From Candidatus Leptovillus affinis (GTDB lineage Bacteria; Chloroflexota; Anaerolineae; Promineifilales; Promineifilaceae): a stretch of DNA of 64,000 nt. Both the position numbers and the translations under genes were made by a program. The DNA is taken from NCBI GenBank assembly GCA_016705235.1, contig JADIYP010000001.1, positions 1,364,001 through 1,428,000 on the forward strand, read 5' to 3'. Under the pieces are notes generated by a model. It had not been told where the DNA came from and made no database searches. It was given only the letters and a program-made list of their open reading frames with translations. Below are positions 1-9,255 of the stretch, one piece after another (position 1 is the first letter of the stretch; the number at the start of each line of letters is the position of its first letter).

Positions 1-519
1 CTTCCAGATAGGCGGGGCAATGTACGGCCGTTCGCCGCGCCGCGCCCGCCGCCAATCTTTCCAGCGGTAGATGACTTGTTGCAGCATGAAGCGCCCCAGA
101 CGCATGGTTAAGTCGTCTTTTTGCGTGCCCCAGTAGGGCGGGCCGCCGGTGTGGGCCAGGCTGCGGGCCAGCCGCTCTTTGTGCATGGGGGCGATGGGGC
201 CGGGCAGCTTGTGGGCCGGGAAGTAGGCCACGACCGGCGATTCGGGCGAAGGCGTTATCTCGCCGCCTTGTTGGAGGCAGCGGAAAACAAAACCGAGGTT
301 GCCTTCTTTGAGCCAGTGGAAGTGGTAGACGCCGACCAGCCGCACGGGCAGCACAATGAGGCCGGTTTCTTCGCGCACTTCGCGGCGGACGTCGTCGGTG
401 GGCAGTTCGCCGGCTTCCAGGCCGCCGCCGGGTGGGGCGAAGGTGCGCGTGTCGTCGCGCCGGATGAGCAGGACTTCGCCGTATTCGTTGATGATGATGC
501 CGTTGGTACCGATTTGCAT
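1..519 (-). CDS. Nudix hydrolase, C-terminus cut off by the window edge
   Basis: This is a leftward gene whose end lies outside the window. The translated protein opens MQIGTNGIIINEYGEVLLIR and carries a complete Nudix box, beginning GGLEAGELPTDDVR and continuing REVREETGL. That matches Gx5Ex7REUxEExGU, the Mg2+-binding helix of enzymes that hydrolyse nucleoside diphosphates linked to another moiety. The substrate cannot be told. The ATG at 519 is the only ATG after an upstream in-frame stop. A perfect hairpin repeat (537-569) sits between this gene and the amidohydrolase upstream of it. Confidence 0.85.
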   Translation of the reverse strand, partial: MQIGTNGIIINEYGEVLLIRRDDTRTFAPPGGGLEAGELPTDDVRREVREETGLIVLPVRLVGVYHFHWLKEGNLGFVFRCLQQGGEITPSPESPVVAYFPAHKLPGPIAPMHKERLARSLAHTGGPPYWGTQKDDLTMRLGRFMLQQVIYRWKDWRRARRGERPYIAPPIWK

Positions 520-536
520 GGGGTTGATTGCCGGTG

Positions 537-569
537 AGATTTGTCAAATCTTTAAGATTTGACAAATCT
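537..569. repeat. 33-nt perfect palindrome, family R1
   Basis: The arms AGATTTGTCAAATCTT and its complement are separated by one base. An identical copy lies at 9791-9823. A variant with matched changes in both arms lies at 17816-17848, and a lone half-site at 11536-11550. All are intergenic, so this is a dispersed hairpin family. It lacks a U-run, so simple terminator function is not obvious. Confidence 0.9.
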
Positions 570-576
570 GGAGCGC

Positions 577-1974
577 TTACTCGCCGCGGACCATGGCGGC
601 GGCGAGGCGGTTGTGTTTTTCCAGGTTGGCGGGCAGGTTGATGGTGGCGAGACGGCCGTTTTCCACCACCACTTTGCCGTTAATCACCGACCAGTCTACG
701 CCGGGCGGCTGGCACAGGACCATCGCGGCGACCGGGTCGTGGTTGGCGCCGGCGAAGGCCACCTGATTCATGTTCAAAGCGATGAAGTCGGCGCTCATGC
801 CGGGGGCCAGATAGCCGATGTCGTCACGGCCGAGCACGGCCGCGCCGCCGCGGGTGGCAATCTCTAACGCTTCGCGGGCGGTCATGGCGTCGGGTTGGCC
901 GCCGAAGCCGCCGCGCCCGCCGGGGGCTTCGCTGAGGTAGCGGTGCGGGGCGACGCGCTGGAGCAGCAGCGCCTGCCGCGCTTCGGTGAGCAGGTGGCTG
1001 CCGTCGTTGGAGGCGGAGCCATCGACGCCTAAGCCCACGGGCACGCCGGCGCGGCGCATGGCGGGCACGGCGGCGATGCCGCTGGCGAGGCGCATGTTGC
1101 TGGAGGGGCAGTGGGCGACGCCGGTTCCAGTCCGCCCAAACAGGCTGATTTCCGACTCGCTCATGTGGACGCAGTGGGCGTGCCAGACGTCGTCGCCGGT
1201 CCAGCCGAGCGATTCGACGTAGGCGACGGGGCGGTGGCCGAAGGTTTCCAGGCAGAATTCTTCTTCTTCGAGGGTTTCGGCCAGGTGGGTGTGCAGGCGC
1301 ACGCCGTAGGCGCGGGCGAGTTTGGCCGATTCGCGCATGAGGTCGGGGGTGACGGAGAAGGGGGAGCAGGGGGCCAGGACGATACGCATCATGGCGTGGC
1401 GGCTGGCGTCGTGGTAGGTTTCGATGAGGCGCTGGCTGTCTTTGAGGATGAAGGCTTCGTCTTCGGTGACGCGGTCGGGGGGCAGGCCGCCTTTGCTTTC
1501 GCCGAGGGACATGGAGCCGCGGGCGGCGTGGAAGCGCACGCCGATTTCCTGGGCGGCGCGAATTTGGCTGTCCAGGGTGCAGTCGTTGGGGAAGATGTAG
1601 AGGTGGTCGCTGCTGGTGGTGCAGCCGGATAGGGCGAGTTCGGCCAGCCCGGTGAGGGTGCTGACGTAGATGGCTTCGTCGGTGAGGTTGGCCCAGATGG
1701 GGTAGAGGGTTTTGAGCCAGGTGAAGAGTTCGGCGTCTTGGGCGAGGACGCGGGTGAGGGTTTGGTAGAGGTGGTGGTGGGTGTTGACGAGGCCGGGCAG
1801 GACGACGTGCCCGGCGAGGTCGAGGACGGTGTCGGCGGTGGCGGGCAGGTCGGCGGTGGGGCCGACTTGCTGGATGATGTTGTCGACGACGTAGAGGCCG
1901 CCGTTGGGGATTTCGCGGCGCTGGTCGTCCATGGTGACGAGGACGGCCGTGTTTTTAACAAGTAATGTGCTCAT
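577..1974 (-). CDS. 8-oxoguanine deaminase-like amidohydrolase
   Basis: A 465-aa metal-dependent hydrolase of the COG0402 (TrzN/guanine deaminase) type. The first metal ligands are in NTHHHLYQTLTR near residues 64-75. Further ligand motifs are HTHLAET near the middle and GVDGSASNDGS in the C-terminal third. The extended HHHLYQTLTR signature and the SPFSV segment fit the 8-oxoguanine deaminase / hydroxyatrazine hydrolase branch better than guanine deaminase. The expected reaction is hydrolytic deamination of an oxidised purine in the cytoplasm. The adjacent Nudix gene could also act on damaged nucleotides, but that link is inference. Exact substrate remains open. Confidence 0.82.
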   Translation of the reverse strand: MSTLLVKNTAVLVTMDDQRREIPNGGLYVVDNIIQQVGPTADLPATADTVLDLAGHVVLPGLVNTHHHLYQTLTRVLAQDAELFTWLKTLYPIWANLTDEAIYVSTLTGLAELALSGCTTSSDHLYIFPNDCTLDSQIRAAQEIGVRFHAARGSMSLGESKGGLPPDRVTEDEAFILKDSQRLIETYHDASRHAMMRIVLAPCSPFSVTPDLMRESAKLARAYGVRLHTHLAETLEEEEFCLETFGHRPVAYVESLGWTGDDVWHAHCVHMSESEISLFGRTGTGVAHCPSSNMRLASGIAAVPAMRRAGVPVGLGVDGSASNDGSHLLTEARQALLLQRVAPHRYLSEAPGGRGGFGGQPDAMTAREALEIATRGGAAVLGRDDIGYLAPGMSADFIALNMNQVAFAGANHDPVAAMVLCQPPGVDWSVINGKVVVENGRLATINLPANLEKHNRLAAAMVRGE

Positions 1975-2013
1975 GTCAGGCTCCGACTCCTTTGGGTGTG
2001 GGTTGGTTTGTTT

Positions 2014-2071
2014 GTAGCTGCGGTATCCTTACCGCGCTCCGCGGAATACGCGGTAAGGATACCGCGGCTAC
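2014..2071. repeat. Imperfect hairpin repeat, family R2
   Basis: GTAGCTGCGGTATCCTTACC is followed by a short loop and the complementary arm ending GGATACCGCGGCTAC. A second full copy is at 11313-11370 and a half copy at 17741-17767. All are intergenic. The long GC-rich stem could act in RNA, or be a mobile palindromic element of the REP/BIME type. Confidence 0.85.
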
Positions 2072-2157
2072 TTAAAGTAACTGTAGCACGGCCGTTTGGG
2101 GTTGGCAACGGGGGAACGGCATATGTAGGGGCAAGCGACGGCTTAAGAAGGGTTCAG

Positions 2158-2212
2158 AAAGGATGATCGAAGGACGAGCGAAGGATGAGCGAAGGATGTA
2201 TGAAGCATGAGC
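2158..2212. repeat. Five degenerate 11-nt tandem repeats
   Basis: Units close to GAAGGATGAGC run head to tail five times in the spacer between the amidohydrolase and the BrnT gene. The rest of the 1975-2527 spacer holds the R2 hairpin, three copies of ACGGCCGT and no convincing gene. The function of the tandem array is unknown. Confidence 0.7.
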
Positions 2213-2527
2213 CGGTAAACGCAAGCCCGTATATGGGGAGAATGGCTGAAAACGGGGCGGTTTACCCAGATGTGGGCGAGAGCGAGAAGGAAGCGGGAAA
2301 ATGGGGCAAGCCATATCTGGCGGTCCTGGTGGGGTTTGGGGGCGGTGGGGAAACGGCCGTGTTGCAGCCGATTGGCAGGGGGCGGGCTAATCATTTAGCA
2401 GGCAGTGGGAGGGGAGATGAGGGGAACGGCCGTTGGCTATTGGTGAATGGTTTATTGTGAATGGAGGAGGGGAACGCCGTTTGATTTTTCTCTCAGAATT
2501 TGAAAGAAATTTATGCCTTATTTATCG

Positions 2528-2546
2528 TGGTATAATAAATATACCA
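2528..2546. promoter_or_regulatory. Candidate BrnA operator and -10 box
   Basis: TGGTATA, five bases, then TATACCA forms a perfect 7-bp inverted repeat whose last base is the A of the BrnT start codon. It contains TATAAT-like sequence about ten bases before the ATG, so the message may be nearly leaderless. BrnA-type ribbon-helix-helix antitoxins are known to repress their own operon, and this dyad is the obvious site. Binding is inferred. Confidence 0.6.
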
Positions 2547-2809
2547 TGTTCGATTTTGAGTTTGATAATTCCAAGAGTGAAACCAATCTCGCCAAACACG
2601 GCATTGACTTTAATCAGGCTCAACGATTATGGGCTGATGCCGATTTGCTGGAGATACCGGCCAGAACACAAGATGAACCGCGGTTTCTGGTGATTGGCAA
2701 AATTCATGATAAACATTGGTCAGCGGTTATTACCTATCGCGGTACAGTTATTCGCCTTATTTCAGTCAGGCGATCTCGACCGGAAGAGGTGGCTTTGTAT
2801 GAAGGCTAA
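2546..2809 (+). CDS. brnT: BrnT family toxin
   Basis: About 87 aa. The opening FDFEFDNSKSETNLAKHGIDF and the ending VIRLISVRRSRPEEVALYE are characteristic of BrnT (COG2929), an RNase-fold toxin that cleaves RNA and is neutralised by BrnA. An internal ATG at 2546 is chosen over one at 2513. It begins the conserved domain and follows the palindromic promoter. The stop overlaps the start of the antitoxin gene by 11 nt, indicating translational coupling. Low-GC codons compared with neighbours suggest horizontal acquisition, as usual for such modules. Confidence 0.88.
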   Translation: MFDFEFDNSKSETNLAKHGIDFNQAQRLWADADLLEIPARTQDEPRFLVIGKIHDKHWSAVITYRGTVIRLISVRRSRPEEVALYEG

Positions 2810-3053
2810 AGATTTCGACGAAAAGTTTGACGTGGGTGAAGATGTAACGGCGGACTTGGATTTGTCCAAAACAAGGCGCGTACTTCACGAGCAAAAAAGG
2901 GTGAATGTGGATTTCCCCACCTGGATGATTGAGTCTCTGGATAAAGAGGCTAGTCGGCTAGGTGTTACGCGCCAATCTATCATTAAGATATGGTTGGCTG
3001 AACGTTTGGAAGCGGCGTCTACGCGGCGCGCACGCGAATCTTCCATGGAATAG
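2799..3053 (+). CDS. brnA: BrnA family antitoxin
   Basis: 84 aa. The C-terminal half VNVDFPTWMIESLDKEASRL continues GVTRQSIIKIWLAERLEA, a ribbon-helix-helix DNA-binding fold as in BrnA/CopG antitoxins. The N-terminal acidic and charged part would wrap the toxin. The start at 2799 overlaps brnT. The protein should bind BrnT and, as a complex, the dyad at 2528-2546. It is followed by a 130-nt spacer with one ACGGCCGT and then tRNA-Leu. tRNA genes are common insertion points for transferred modules, but no flanking direct repeats were found. Confidence 0.86.
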   Translation: MKAKDFDEKFDVGEDVTADLDLSKTRRVLHEQKRVNVDFPTWMIESLDKEASRLGVTRQSIIKIWLAERLEAASTRRARESSME

Positions 3054-3184
3054 GGGAAACGGCCGTGCTTATTGGCTAATGGTTTATGGTTGAGTTGTTG
3101 AATGCTTTATGGGAAAAGGAAGGCACGCGCAGATCAAAAGGGTGTTTGGCAAAGCGTTTACCAGTGGTATAATCACCGTTCGCC

Positions 3185-3266
3185 GGGGATGTGGCGGAAC
3201 TGGCAGACGCGCATGACTTAGAATCATGTGCCGCAAGGCGTGTGGGTTCGAGTCCCTCCATCCCCA
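3185..3266 (+). tRNA. tRNA-Leu (anticodon TAG)
   Basis: Acceptor arms GGGGATG and CATCCCC pair, with discriminator A. The anticodon arm CATGA-CTTAGAA-TCATG exposes TAG, and a variable arm is present. The T-arm contains GGGTTCGAGTCCC with one T-T mismatch in its five-base stem. CCA is not encoded. The length is 82 nt, fitting a class II tRNA with a short variable arm. It is followed by a clear terminator. Confidence 0.93.
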
Positions 3267-3280
3267 TTTTCAAATTTGCA

Positions 3281-3308
3281 GCGTTGCCCAGGCAACGCGC
3301 TTTTTTTT
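3281..3308 (+). terminator. Intrinsic terminator after tRNA-Leu
   Basis: GCGTTGCC-CA-GGCAACGC forms an 8-bp stem followed by GC and eight T residues. It separates the tRNA from trigger factor, which must have its own promoter or arise from read-through. Confidence 0.9.
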
Positions 3309-3339
3309 GTTAACGAAATTTATTGAGAGAGGTACACCG

Positions 3340-4760
3340 GTGACCCTGACGATTCATACAGAAGAAGACGATCAACGACAGCTTGTCGTTACGGTAGAAG
3401 TTGCGGAAGAGCGCGTACAAAAAGCGATGCGGAATACCGCGCGTAAACTGTCCAAAGATGCTTATATTCCTGGTTTTCGCAAAGGCAAAGCGCCTTATCA
3501 AGTGATTGTGCGCCGCATTGGGGAAGAAACACTGCGCGCGGAAACGATTGAAGATATGGTGCAGGCCGTTTTTGAAGAAATGATGGAACAAAATGGCTTT
3601 GAACCATATGGTCAGCCCAGTTTAAATGAGGTGGAGTCTAGTCCCCTGGTTTATAAATTTACCGTGCCGTTGGAACCTGCGGTAACGCTGGGGCAGTATC
3701 GTGACCTGCGCCGCGACGTGGCCGACGTTGAGGTGACAGATGAGGCCGTGGCCGAAGCGTTAGAGCAGGTCCGGGTGCGGCATCAGAGCGTCGAAGTTGT
3801 CGAGCGGCCGGTGGAAGCCGGCGATCTGGTGACGTTGTCGGGGTTGGGACGCTTGCTGCCGGCTGTAAAAGAAGAAGAAGAAGGGGATGAGGAAACGGCC
3901 GTAACCGACCAACCCGCCGCCGAATCCGACGATGAAATCCTCTTTAATGAAGAACAGACCGAGCTTCTCATGGACGATACCATGATTTTCCCCGGTACGC
4001 CGTTTGTGGAAAATATCGTGGGCATGTCTGTGGGCGATGAAAAAGCTTCAACTTCACCTTCCCGCCCGATTTTGATGATGTGGACCTGGCTGGCCGTGAG
4101 GCGACCTTCACCGTGTCGGTGCTCGACGTGAAGAAGCGTACGCTGCCTGAACTCGATGACGAGCTGGCGAAACTGGAGGGTTCCTACGAATCCATCGACG
4201 AACTGAAAGCGACCGTGAGCGAGAATTTGCAGAAGCAAGCGGAAAATACCGCGAAAAACGAGTTGATCGAGAGCATGATCGACGATCTGCTGCAAGACGC
4301 GCACATCGTTTTCCCGCCCGTAGCCGTCGAAATGGAACTGGACTCCATGGTCGAATCGCTGAAGAGCCAGATTGTCCGGTCTGGTTGGGAATGGAACGAT
4401 TACCTGCAAATTCAGGGACAGAATGAAGAATCCATGCGCAGTGAATTTCGGGAAACGGCCGTTGAGCGATTACAACGCCAACTGGTTCTGCGCCAATTCA
4501 TCTTCGATGAAAAACTGCGCGTCACAGCCGAAGACATCGACGCGCGCGTCGAAGAACGCCTGGAAGGGTTTGGCGACAACGACGAGCTAAGAAACAGCAT
4601 GCGAGAGTATTACCAACAAGGGTATGCTTTCGAGATGATCAGCAGCGAAGTGTTGATAGATAAAGCCTACGACCGCATCAAAGCGATTCTGGCCGGCGAA
4701 GCGCCTGATCTGGCTTCATTAGAGATTGATGATGCCGCGGCCGACGACGAAGAAGAATAA
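3340..4760 (+). CDS. tig: Trigger factor, interrupted by a -1 frameshift
   Basis: The ribosome-associated chaperone. The ribosome-docking signature GFRKGKAPYQVIVRRIG is in the N-terminal domain. A short FKBP-like domain with an acidic insert (KEEEEGDEE) follows, then the helical C-terminal domain. The GTG start at 3340 is preferred because GAGAGAGG lies 8 nt upstream and the conserved domain begins there. The frame breaks at the A-run 4040-4044: adding one A restores GDEKSFNFTFPPDFDDVDLA and joins the two parts exactly. An essential-type gene broken at a homopolymer suggests a sequence error. clpP follows in the same orientation, a common bacterial arrangement. Confidence 0.9.
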
Positions 4761-4815
4761 TACAAATCTTATAAAACGTTAGTAGACTGCGCGACTATCG
4801 CTAGACGCTCTGGAA

Positions 4816-4851
4816 GACCCTAAGGGTTTGAGAGTGAAAACCCTTAGGGTC
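4816..4851. repeat. Hairpin repeat, family R3 (diverged copy)
   Basis: GACCCTAAGGGTTT and its complement flank an 8-nt loop. It is followed by TGTATAG, as in the copies at 9012-9225 and 12410-12467, but with A/T in place of the central C/G pair. The matching change in both arms indicates that base pairing is kept. It lies between tig and clpP. Confidence 0.8.
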
Positions 4852-4936
4852 TGTATAGAACATTTTATCATCCGCGCATCATTTTCCCCGTCATGCCTGA
4901 TTGGAGAAACGGATGCCAAGTGAAGGAGAACGTCAA

Positions 4937-5541
4937 ATGAATATACCAACCTCACTGGTTCCTATGGTCATCGAAACAACCGGGCGTGGGGAACGTGCGT
5001 TTGATATTTTCTCGCTGCTGCTCAAGGAGCGCATCATCATCCTGGGCACGCCGATTAATGATCAAATTGCCAACCTGACAGTCGCGCAGTTGTTGTATCT
5101 GGCCCGCGAAGACCCGACAAAACCGATTCGCATGTATATCAACAGCCCAGGTGGACAGGTTTACGCCGGCATGGCCATTTACGACACCATGCAGCAGGTG
5201 GAATGCCCGGTTTCTACGGTAGCCGTCGGGTTTACGGCGAGTTTTGGCACAATTTTGTTAACGGCCGGCACCAAAGGGATGCGCTATGCGCGCCCCACAC
5301 AACCATCCACATGCACCAGCCATTGGGCGGCGCGCAGGGACAGGCCTCAGACATTGCCATTCAGGCGCAAGAAATTTTGCGTTTACGCACCACCCTGAAC
5401 GAAGTTCTGAGCCGTCATACCGGCCAGACCGTGGAGAAAATTGCCGAAGACACCGATCGTGATTTATATATGACAGCCCTCCAGGCGAAAGAGTATGGCC
5501 TGGTCGATGAAGTGTTGGAAAACCCCATTGGCAAAAGCTAA
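4937..5541 (+). CDS. clpP: ATP-dependent Clp protease proteolytic subunit, frameshifted
   Basis: The serine peptidase that forms the ClpP barrel and works with ClpX or ClpA/C. The catalytic serine is in GFTASFGT, the histidine in MHQPLGGAQGQ, and the aspartate in EDTDRDLYM. The protein would be about 201 aa, normal for ClpP. The ATG at 4937 has AAGGAG nine bases upstream and starts the conserved MNIPTSLVPMVIETTGRGER. Earlier in-frame ATGs at 4913 and 4901 are possible. The frame breaks at the C-run 5293-5296. One more C gives RPHTTIHMHQPLGG and restores the rest. A homopolymer error is the simplest reading. Confidence 0.92.
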
Positions 5542-5576
5542 CCGTCACCTGGAATGAAAGTGAACGGCCGTATCCT

Positions 5577-5607
5577 AAAAGCGCCCCACCCGAAGGAGCG
5601 CTTTTTT
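5577..5607 (+). terminator. Intrinsic terminator after clpP
   Basis: AAAAGCGCCCC and GGAGCGCTTTTTT pair around a short loop and end in a T-run. This closes the tig-clpP region. Confidence 0.85.
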
Positions 5608-5677
5608 GTTTTCTTTGTAAATTTGCTAATGACCTATACACTCCTTATAATTTCTACAATCTTTTAGCGAGGTATTT

Positions 5678-7511
5678 ATGGATCAATCCCAATGGCGTCG
5701 TGTCAATCGGGCATTAATGACTGGTGGACTGACAGTGTTTTTTCTGGCAGTCTTACTCATGATCCAACTCTCCAAACCCTCCATCCCTGTCGCTTCCGCC
5801 CAAACTCTGCCCACCGTATTTTTTAGCGCCGCTTCCGTAGATTTTGACGAAAACGCGGGAACCGTCCAGGTTTCTGTTGCCCGCAGCCTCATCACTGCGA
5901 CAAACACAGTGCGCGTCAATTACAATTCATACTTCGGCACAGCCACCGGCGACGGGGGCGATTACACCAATGTCAGCGGCGTCCTGGAATTTCCCACCAA
6001 CGTGGCCACAAGAACCATTGCCATCACCATCATCGACGACAATATCGACGAACCCATAGAATTTTTCTACATCGAACTGCTCAATCCCGTCAATGCCACG
6101 CTAGGCACGCCATCGCGAATCAAAATCAACATTGTCGACAACGATCTGCCTGCCCAGGCCACAGCCACCCCGGGCGGCGTTATCTTGCTAGACGCTTACG
6201 AACCGAACAACACCCTGCGCGAAGCCCGGGCCGTCGGCGTGGGGGGTTTCGACATGCAACGCCACATTCTGGCCCACCGGTGACGTGGATTATTACCGCT
6301 TCTATGGCAAAGCCGGGTCACGTTACCGAATTCAAACAAGAGATTTGCTGGTGGGCATTGATACATTGCTGAAAATCTATGACACCCAGGGGAATTTGAT
6401 GGGCGTCAATGATGACATCGACGTGACCACCCGGCGCTCCATGGTGGAAATCGCCGCCGGTGCGGAAGGGTTTTATTACGCCTACGTAGAAAACCGCGAC
6501 CCCTCAGATCCAACCGGCAAAACGTACTGCCTGGACGTGCAGGAAATTGCCCAGCCAACGGCTACGCCCTCCCAAACGCCAATCGCCGGAGCCGATGCCT
6601 GTGGAATATAACAGCTCGCTGCAATACGCCTGTACCATCGGCCTGGGTCTGGTTTATAACCTCAGTTTTGTACCGACATTGGGCAGCTCGCAGGACACCG
6701 ACTTCTTCCGACTCTGGATGAAGGCTGGTATGCAATACACCTGTGAAACGCTCAATCTTTCGCCTTACGCCGATACGAACACGATCTTTCTTGATCAGAA
6801 CGCCAACGATTTTTACCCGAACCTGGGCAACGACGACAAGGCGCCAGGCGATCGGGAAGCAAATTGAGTATTCGCGCTCCGTACACCGGTTTTTTGTCGG
6901 TGGTGGTGGGTCCGGTTAACCCGCCGCCTTATGACGAATCACCTTTGCACACTTATGATCTGGTGTGTATTGAAGAAGTTGTTACCCCTACGCCTACACC
7001 AACAGAAACGCCTACCGCCGTGCCCTTTTTCCCCGGAACGGGTACGGGTACGGGCGGTCCAGCGGCAGCCACGCCCACGCCATTTGGTAACGGCACGGCC
7101 TTCCCCACTGTGACGCCGATTGACTTTACGTCTATTTTCCAGACCCTGACGCCAGCGCCGCCGCCGTCTGTGCAGATTCAACCTTTGCCAACGGCCGTTC
7201 CCCCTTCCGGCGGGCAGCGTGTGGTTGTGGTCAATGTCACCTTGTATTACGACAGCAACAATAATTTTATGCCCGAACTGACGGAAGGCATTGTCGATGC
7301 GGCCGTGGCCCTTTATGAAAACAGCACAGGCCAGTTGTTGGCTTTTGGCTATACCAATGAAGCGGGCATGATCCGGTTCGATTCCATCGAAACGACCGGC
7401 GCATTGCGCATTGTTGTTCCATTTTTGAATTACAGCCAGGTTGTGATCGGTGACGAATCGACCGTCCTCATCCGAGTTGCCCCACAGCCCTTACCGGCAG
7501 GCATTCCGTAA
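5678..7511 (+). CDS. Secreted Calx-beta / SdrD-B-like surface protein, three frameshifts
   Basis: Reconstructed length is about 610 aa. An N-terminal membrane or signal segment (TGGLTVFFLAVLLMIQL) is followed by a Calx-beta domain (FFSAASVDFDENAGTVQVSV through IDEPIEFFYIELLNP). After that come pre-peptidase-type domains (DAYEPNNTLREAR, DYYRFYGKAGSRYRI, and a second copy), a Pro/Thr linker, and a C-terminal SdrD B-like fold beginning VVVVNVTLYYDSNNNFMPEL. The frame breaks near 6240 (one extra G), 6602 (one extra G) and 6865 (one missing T), all at base runs. A calcium-binding surface adhesin or enzyme-associated protein is plausible, but no catalytic residues are visible. Confidence 0.7.
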
Positions 7512-7556
7512 CGTGGCTTCCCCTTTACAGACCGATTTGCCGTCAGGACGAAACCT

Positions 7557-8972
7557 ATGTCGCCAGAGTTAGAGCCACAGGAAACTGAGCAAAACGCACC
7601 TCAAGACGCATCTTCTCAGAATGGGTCTTTTAAAACCTGGATCAGCGCCAATCGTTGGTTGGCATTGTTTGCCGGCATCGTGGTGATGGGCGTTGTGGCC
7701 TTGTGTCTCATCGCTATGTTGATGTTGTTGTCTTTTCGTGAAGGCAGGGGGCTGTTTGCGGGCAGCGGCGAGCCGACGCCGTTTCCCACGGCCGTTGGCT
7801 CGCAAATTTCCAGTCAAGACCCGTTGGTGGTGGGGGTGGGTCCATCGGACACGATCTCGGTGACGCTGGATATGCCCGCCACCCTGACCCTGCGCGGGCG
7901 GACGTTTACCGTGCAGCCACAAGTGGTTGGCGCAGACGGCGTCTGGTCGCCGAATGTTGCAGATGATACGGCCGTTTGGGTGTATGGCACCATTGTCAAT
8001 TATGTCTTTGGCTTGCCACACTCAGCCGATTTACAGGCGCTGATCGAGCAACTAGAAGTTGGCGACGAAATCGAAATGGTTACCCAGGGCGGCCTGACCT
8101 ACACCTTCTCCTTTAACAGCCGCGAAGAAGTGCCCATCAACAACCGGGATATTTTTTCGCAGCAAGTGCCGGGGACAACGATTGTGCTGCTGGGTAATGG
8201 CAACGAAAACCGGCTGGTGGTAAACGGCCGTTACGTCGTCTCCGATACCGCTGGCAATTTCCAACCCAACACCGTCGAATTAGGCGAATCTGTGCAGTTG
8301 GGCGATTTGCAAATTACGGTCACCGGCACAGCCTATGATCCAGGGCGCACCGAATCGCCGGCGGGTTTTGCCTTCTTCCGCGTCGATTTCCAGGTGCAAA
8401 ATGTGGGCTTAAAGGCTGTCGATTCCAACCGATTCCGCCTCACCCTCGCCGACGACCTGGGCAACCAATACGCGGTCAATCCTCTTGCCAGCCAATCGGG
8501 CAATTTCCCCAGCTTAAGCGGCTTCCTCAACGCCGGGCAATCGTTCCAGGCCACCGCCGGGTATCAGGTACCCGTGGGGTTAAACACGCCCACGTTGCAG
8601 TGGGTCGTTGCCGATATTGAAAGCGGCGCGCAAATTCAAGTCGTTATCCCCTTTGCTGGCGGCAGCGGCGATTTAGCCCAAACCAACATTTCCTTGACCG
8701 GGGCGATCATTTCTGGGGGACCAAATTTCCCTCATTTTGGAAGGGCAGATTACCAACCTGGGGCAGCAGCCGGTGATTGTTACCGAGTCGGATTTGTCAT
8801 TGGTAACAGCGGATGGCTCCCAATTTTACTACTTTCCACGAACCCGGCTTTTCCCTGGAATGTGCCGCCGGGGCAGACGCTGCAATTTTTTGTCACCTAT
8901 CAGCGTCCACCGGCAGATACATTTGTTTTTACTGTCTTAAACCAGCCTTTTCAATTGTCTCTGGTGCGGTAA
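7557..8972 (+). CDS. Membrane-anchored DUF4352-type extracellular protein, frameshifted
   Basis: A Gln/Glu-rich cytoplasmic N-terminus of about 38 residues precedes one transmembrane helix (WLALFAGIVVMGVVALCLIA). An extracellular region follows. The middle segment QLGDLQITVTGTAYDPGRTE through FRVDFQVQNVGLKAVDSNRF resembles DUF4352 immunoglobulin-like domains. A second, similar domain follows, starting GQITNLGQQPVIVTESDLSL, but it is reached only by correcting one extra G near 8715 and one missing T near 8834. The uncorrected frame happens to rejoin for the last 40 residues. It lies 45 nt after the surface protein and may be co-transcribed with it. Function unknown. Confidence 0.65.
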   Translation: MSPELEPQETEQNAPQDASSQNGSFKTWISANRWLALFAGIVVMGVVALCLIAMLMLLSFREGRGLFAGSGEPTPFPTAVGSQISSQDPLVVGVGPSDTISVTLDMPATLTLRGRTFTVQPQVVGADGVWSPNVADDTAVWVYGTIVNYVFGLPHSADLQALIEQLEVGDEIEMVTQGGLTYTFSFNSREEVPINNRDIFSQQVPGTTIVLLGNGNENRLVVNGRYVVSDTAGNFQPNTVELGESVQLGDLQITVTGTAYDPGRTESPAGFAFFRVDFQVQNVGLKAVDSNRFRLTLADDLGNQYAVNPLASQSGNFPSLSGFLNAGQSFQATAGYQVPVGLNTPTLQWVVADIESGAQIQVVIPFAGGSGDLAQTNISLTGAIISGGPNFPHFGRADYQPGAAAGDCYRVGFVIGNSGWLPILLLSTNPAFPWNVPPGQTLQFFVTYQRPPADTFVFTVLNQPFQLSLVR

Positions 8973-9011
8973 GAGGCGCGGGTTGGGGCGGCAACTATTA
9001 GTATCTAAATA

Positions 9012-9225
9012 GACCCCAAGGGTTTGATACTGGGAATTTGGATTAGTTGGGTATTAAACCCTTGGGGTCTTGCCGGAGTTATTCATACAGACCCCAAGGG
9101 TTTTTTTGTGGGAATTTGGATTAGTTGAGTATTAAACCCTTGGGGTCTTGCCGGAGTTATTCATACAGACCCCAAGGGTTTTTTTGTGGGAATTTGGATT
9201 GTTTGGGGATTAAACCCTTGGGGTC
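9012..9225. repeat. Three tandem copies of hairpin family R3, 78-nt period
   Basis: Each copy has GACCCCAAGGGTTT, about 30 nt containing GGGAATTTGGATT, then AAACCCTTGGGGTC. The copies are 9012-9069, 9090-9147 and 9168-9225. They are linked by TTGCCGGAGTTATTCATACA. The copies are almost identical, so the amplification is recent. An inverted single copy lies at 12410-12467. No gene overlaps the array. Confidence 0.93.
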
Positions 9226-9255
9226 TTGCCAGGTTTCAGGCGGTGGTTGGTTTCG

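Noticed and set aside
2072..2460. Small frames on both strands upstream of brnT
   Set aside because: Low-complexity translation of short tandem repeats with no SD and no homology.
9012..9225. Possible small CRISPR array
   Set aside because: The repeats are whole hairpins with near-identical linkers, so there are no unique spacers, and no cas genes are near.
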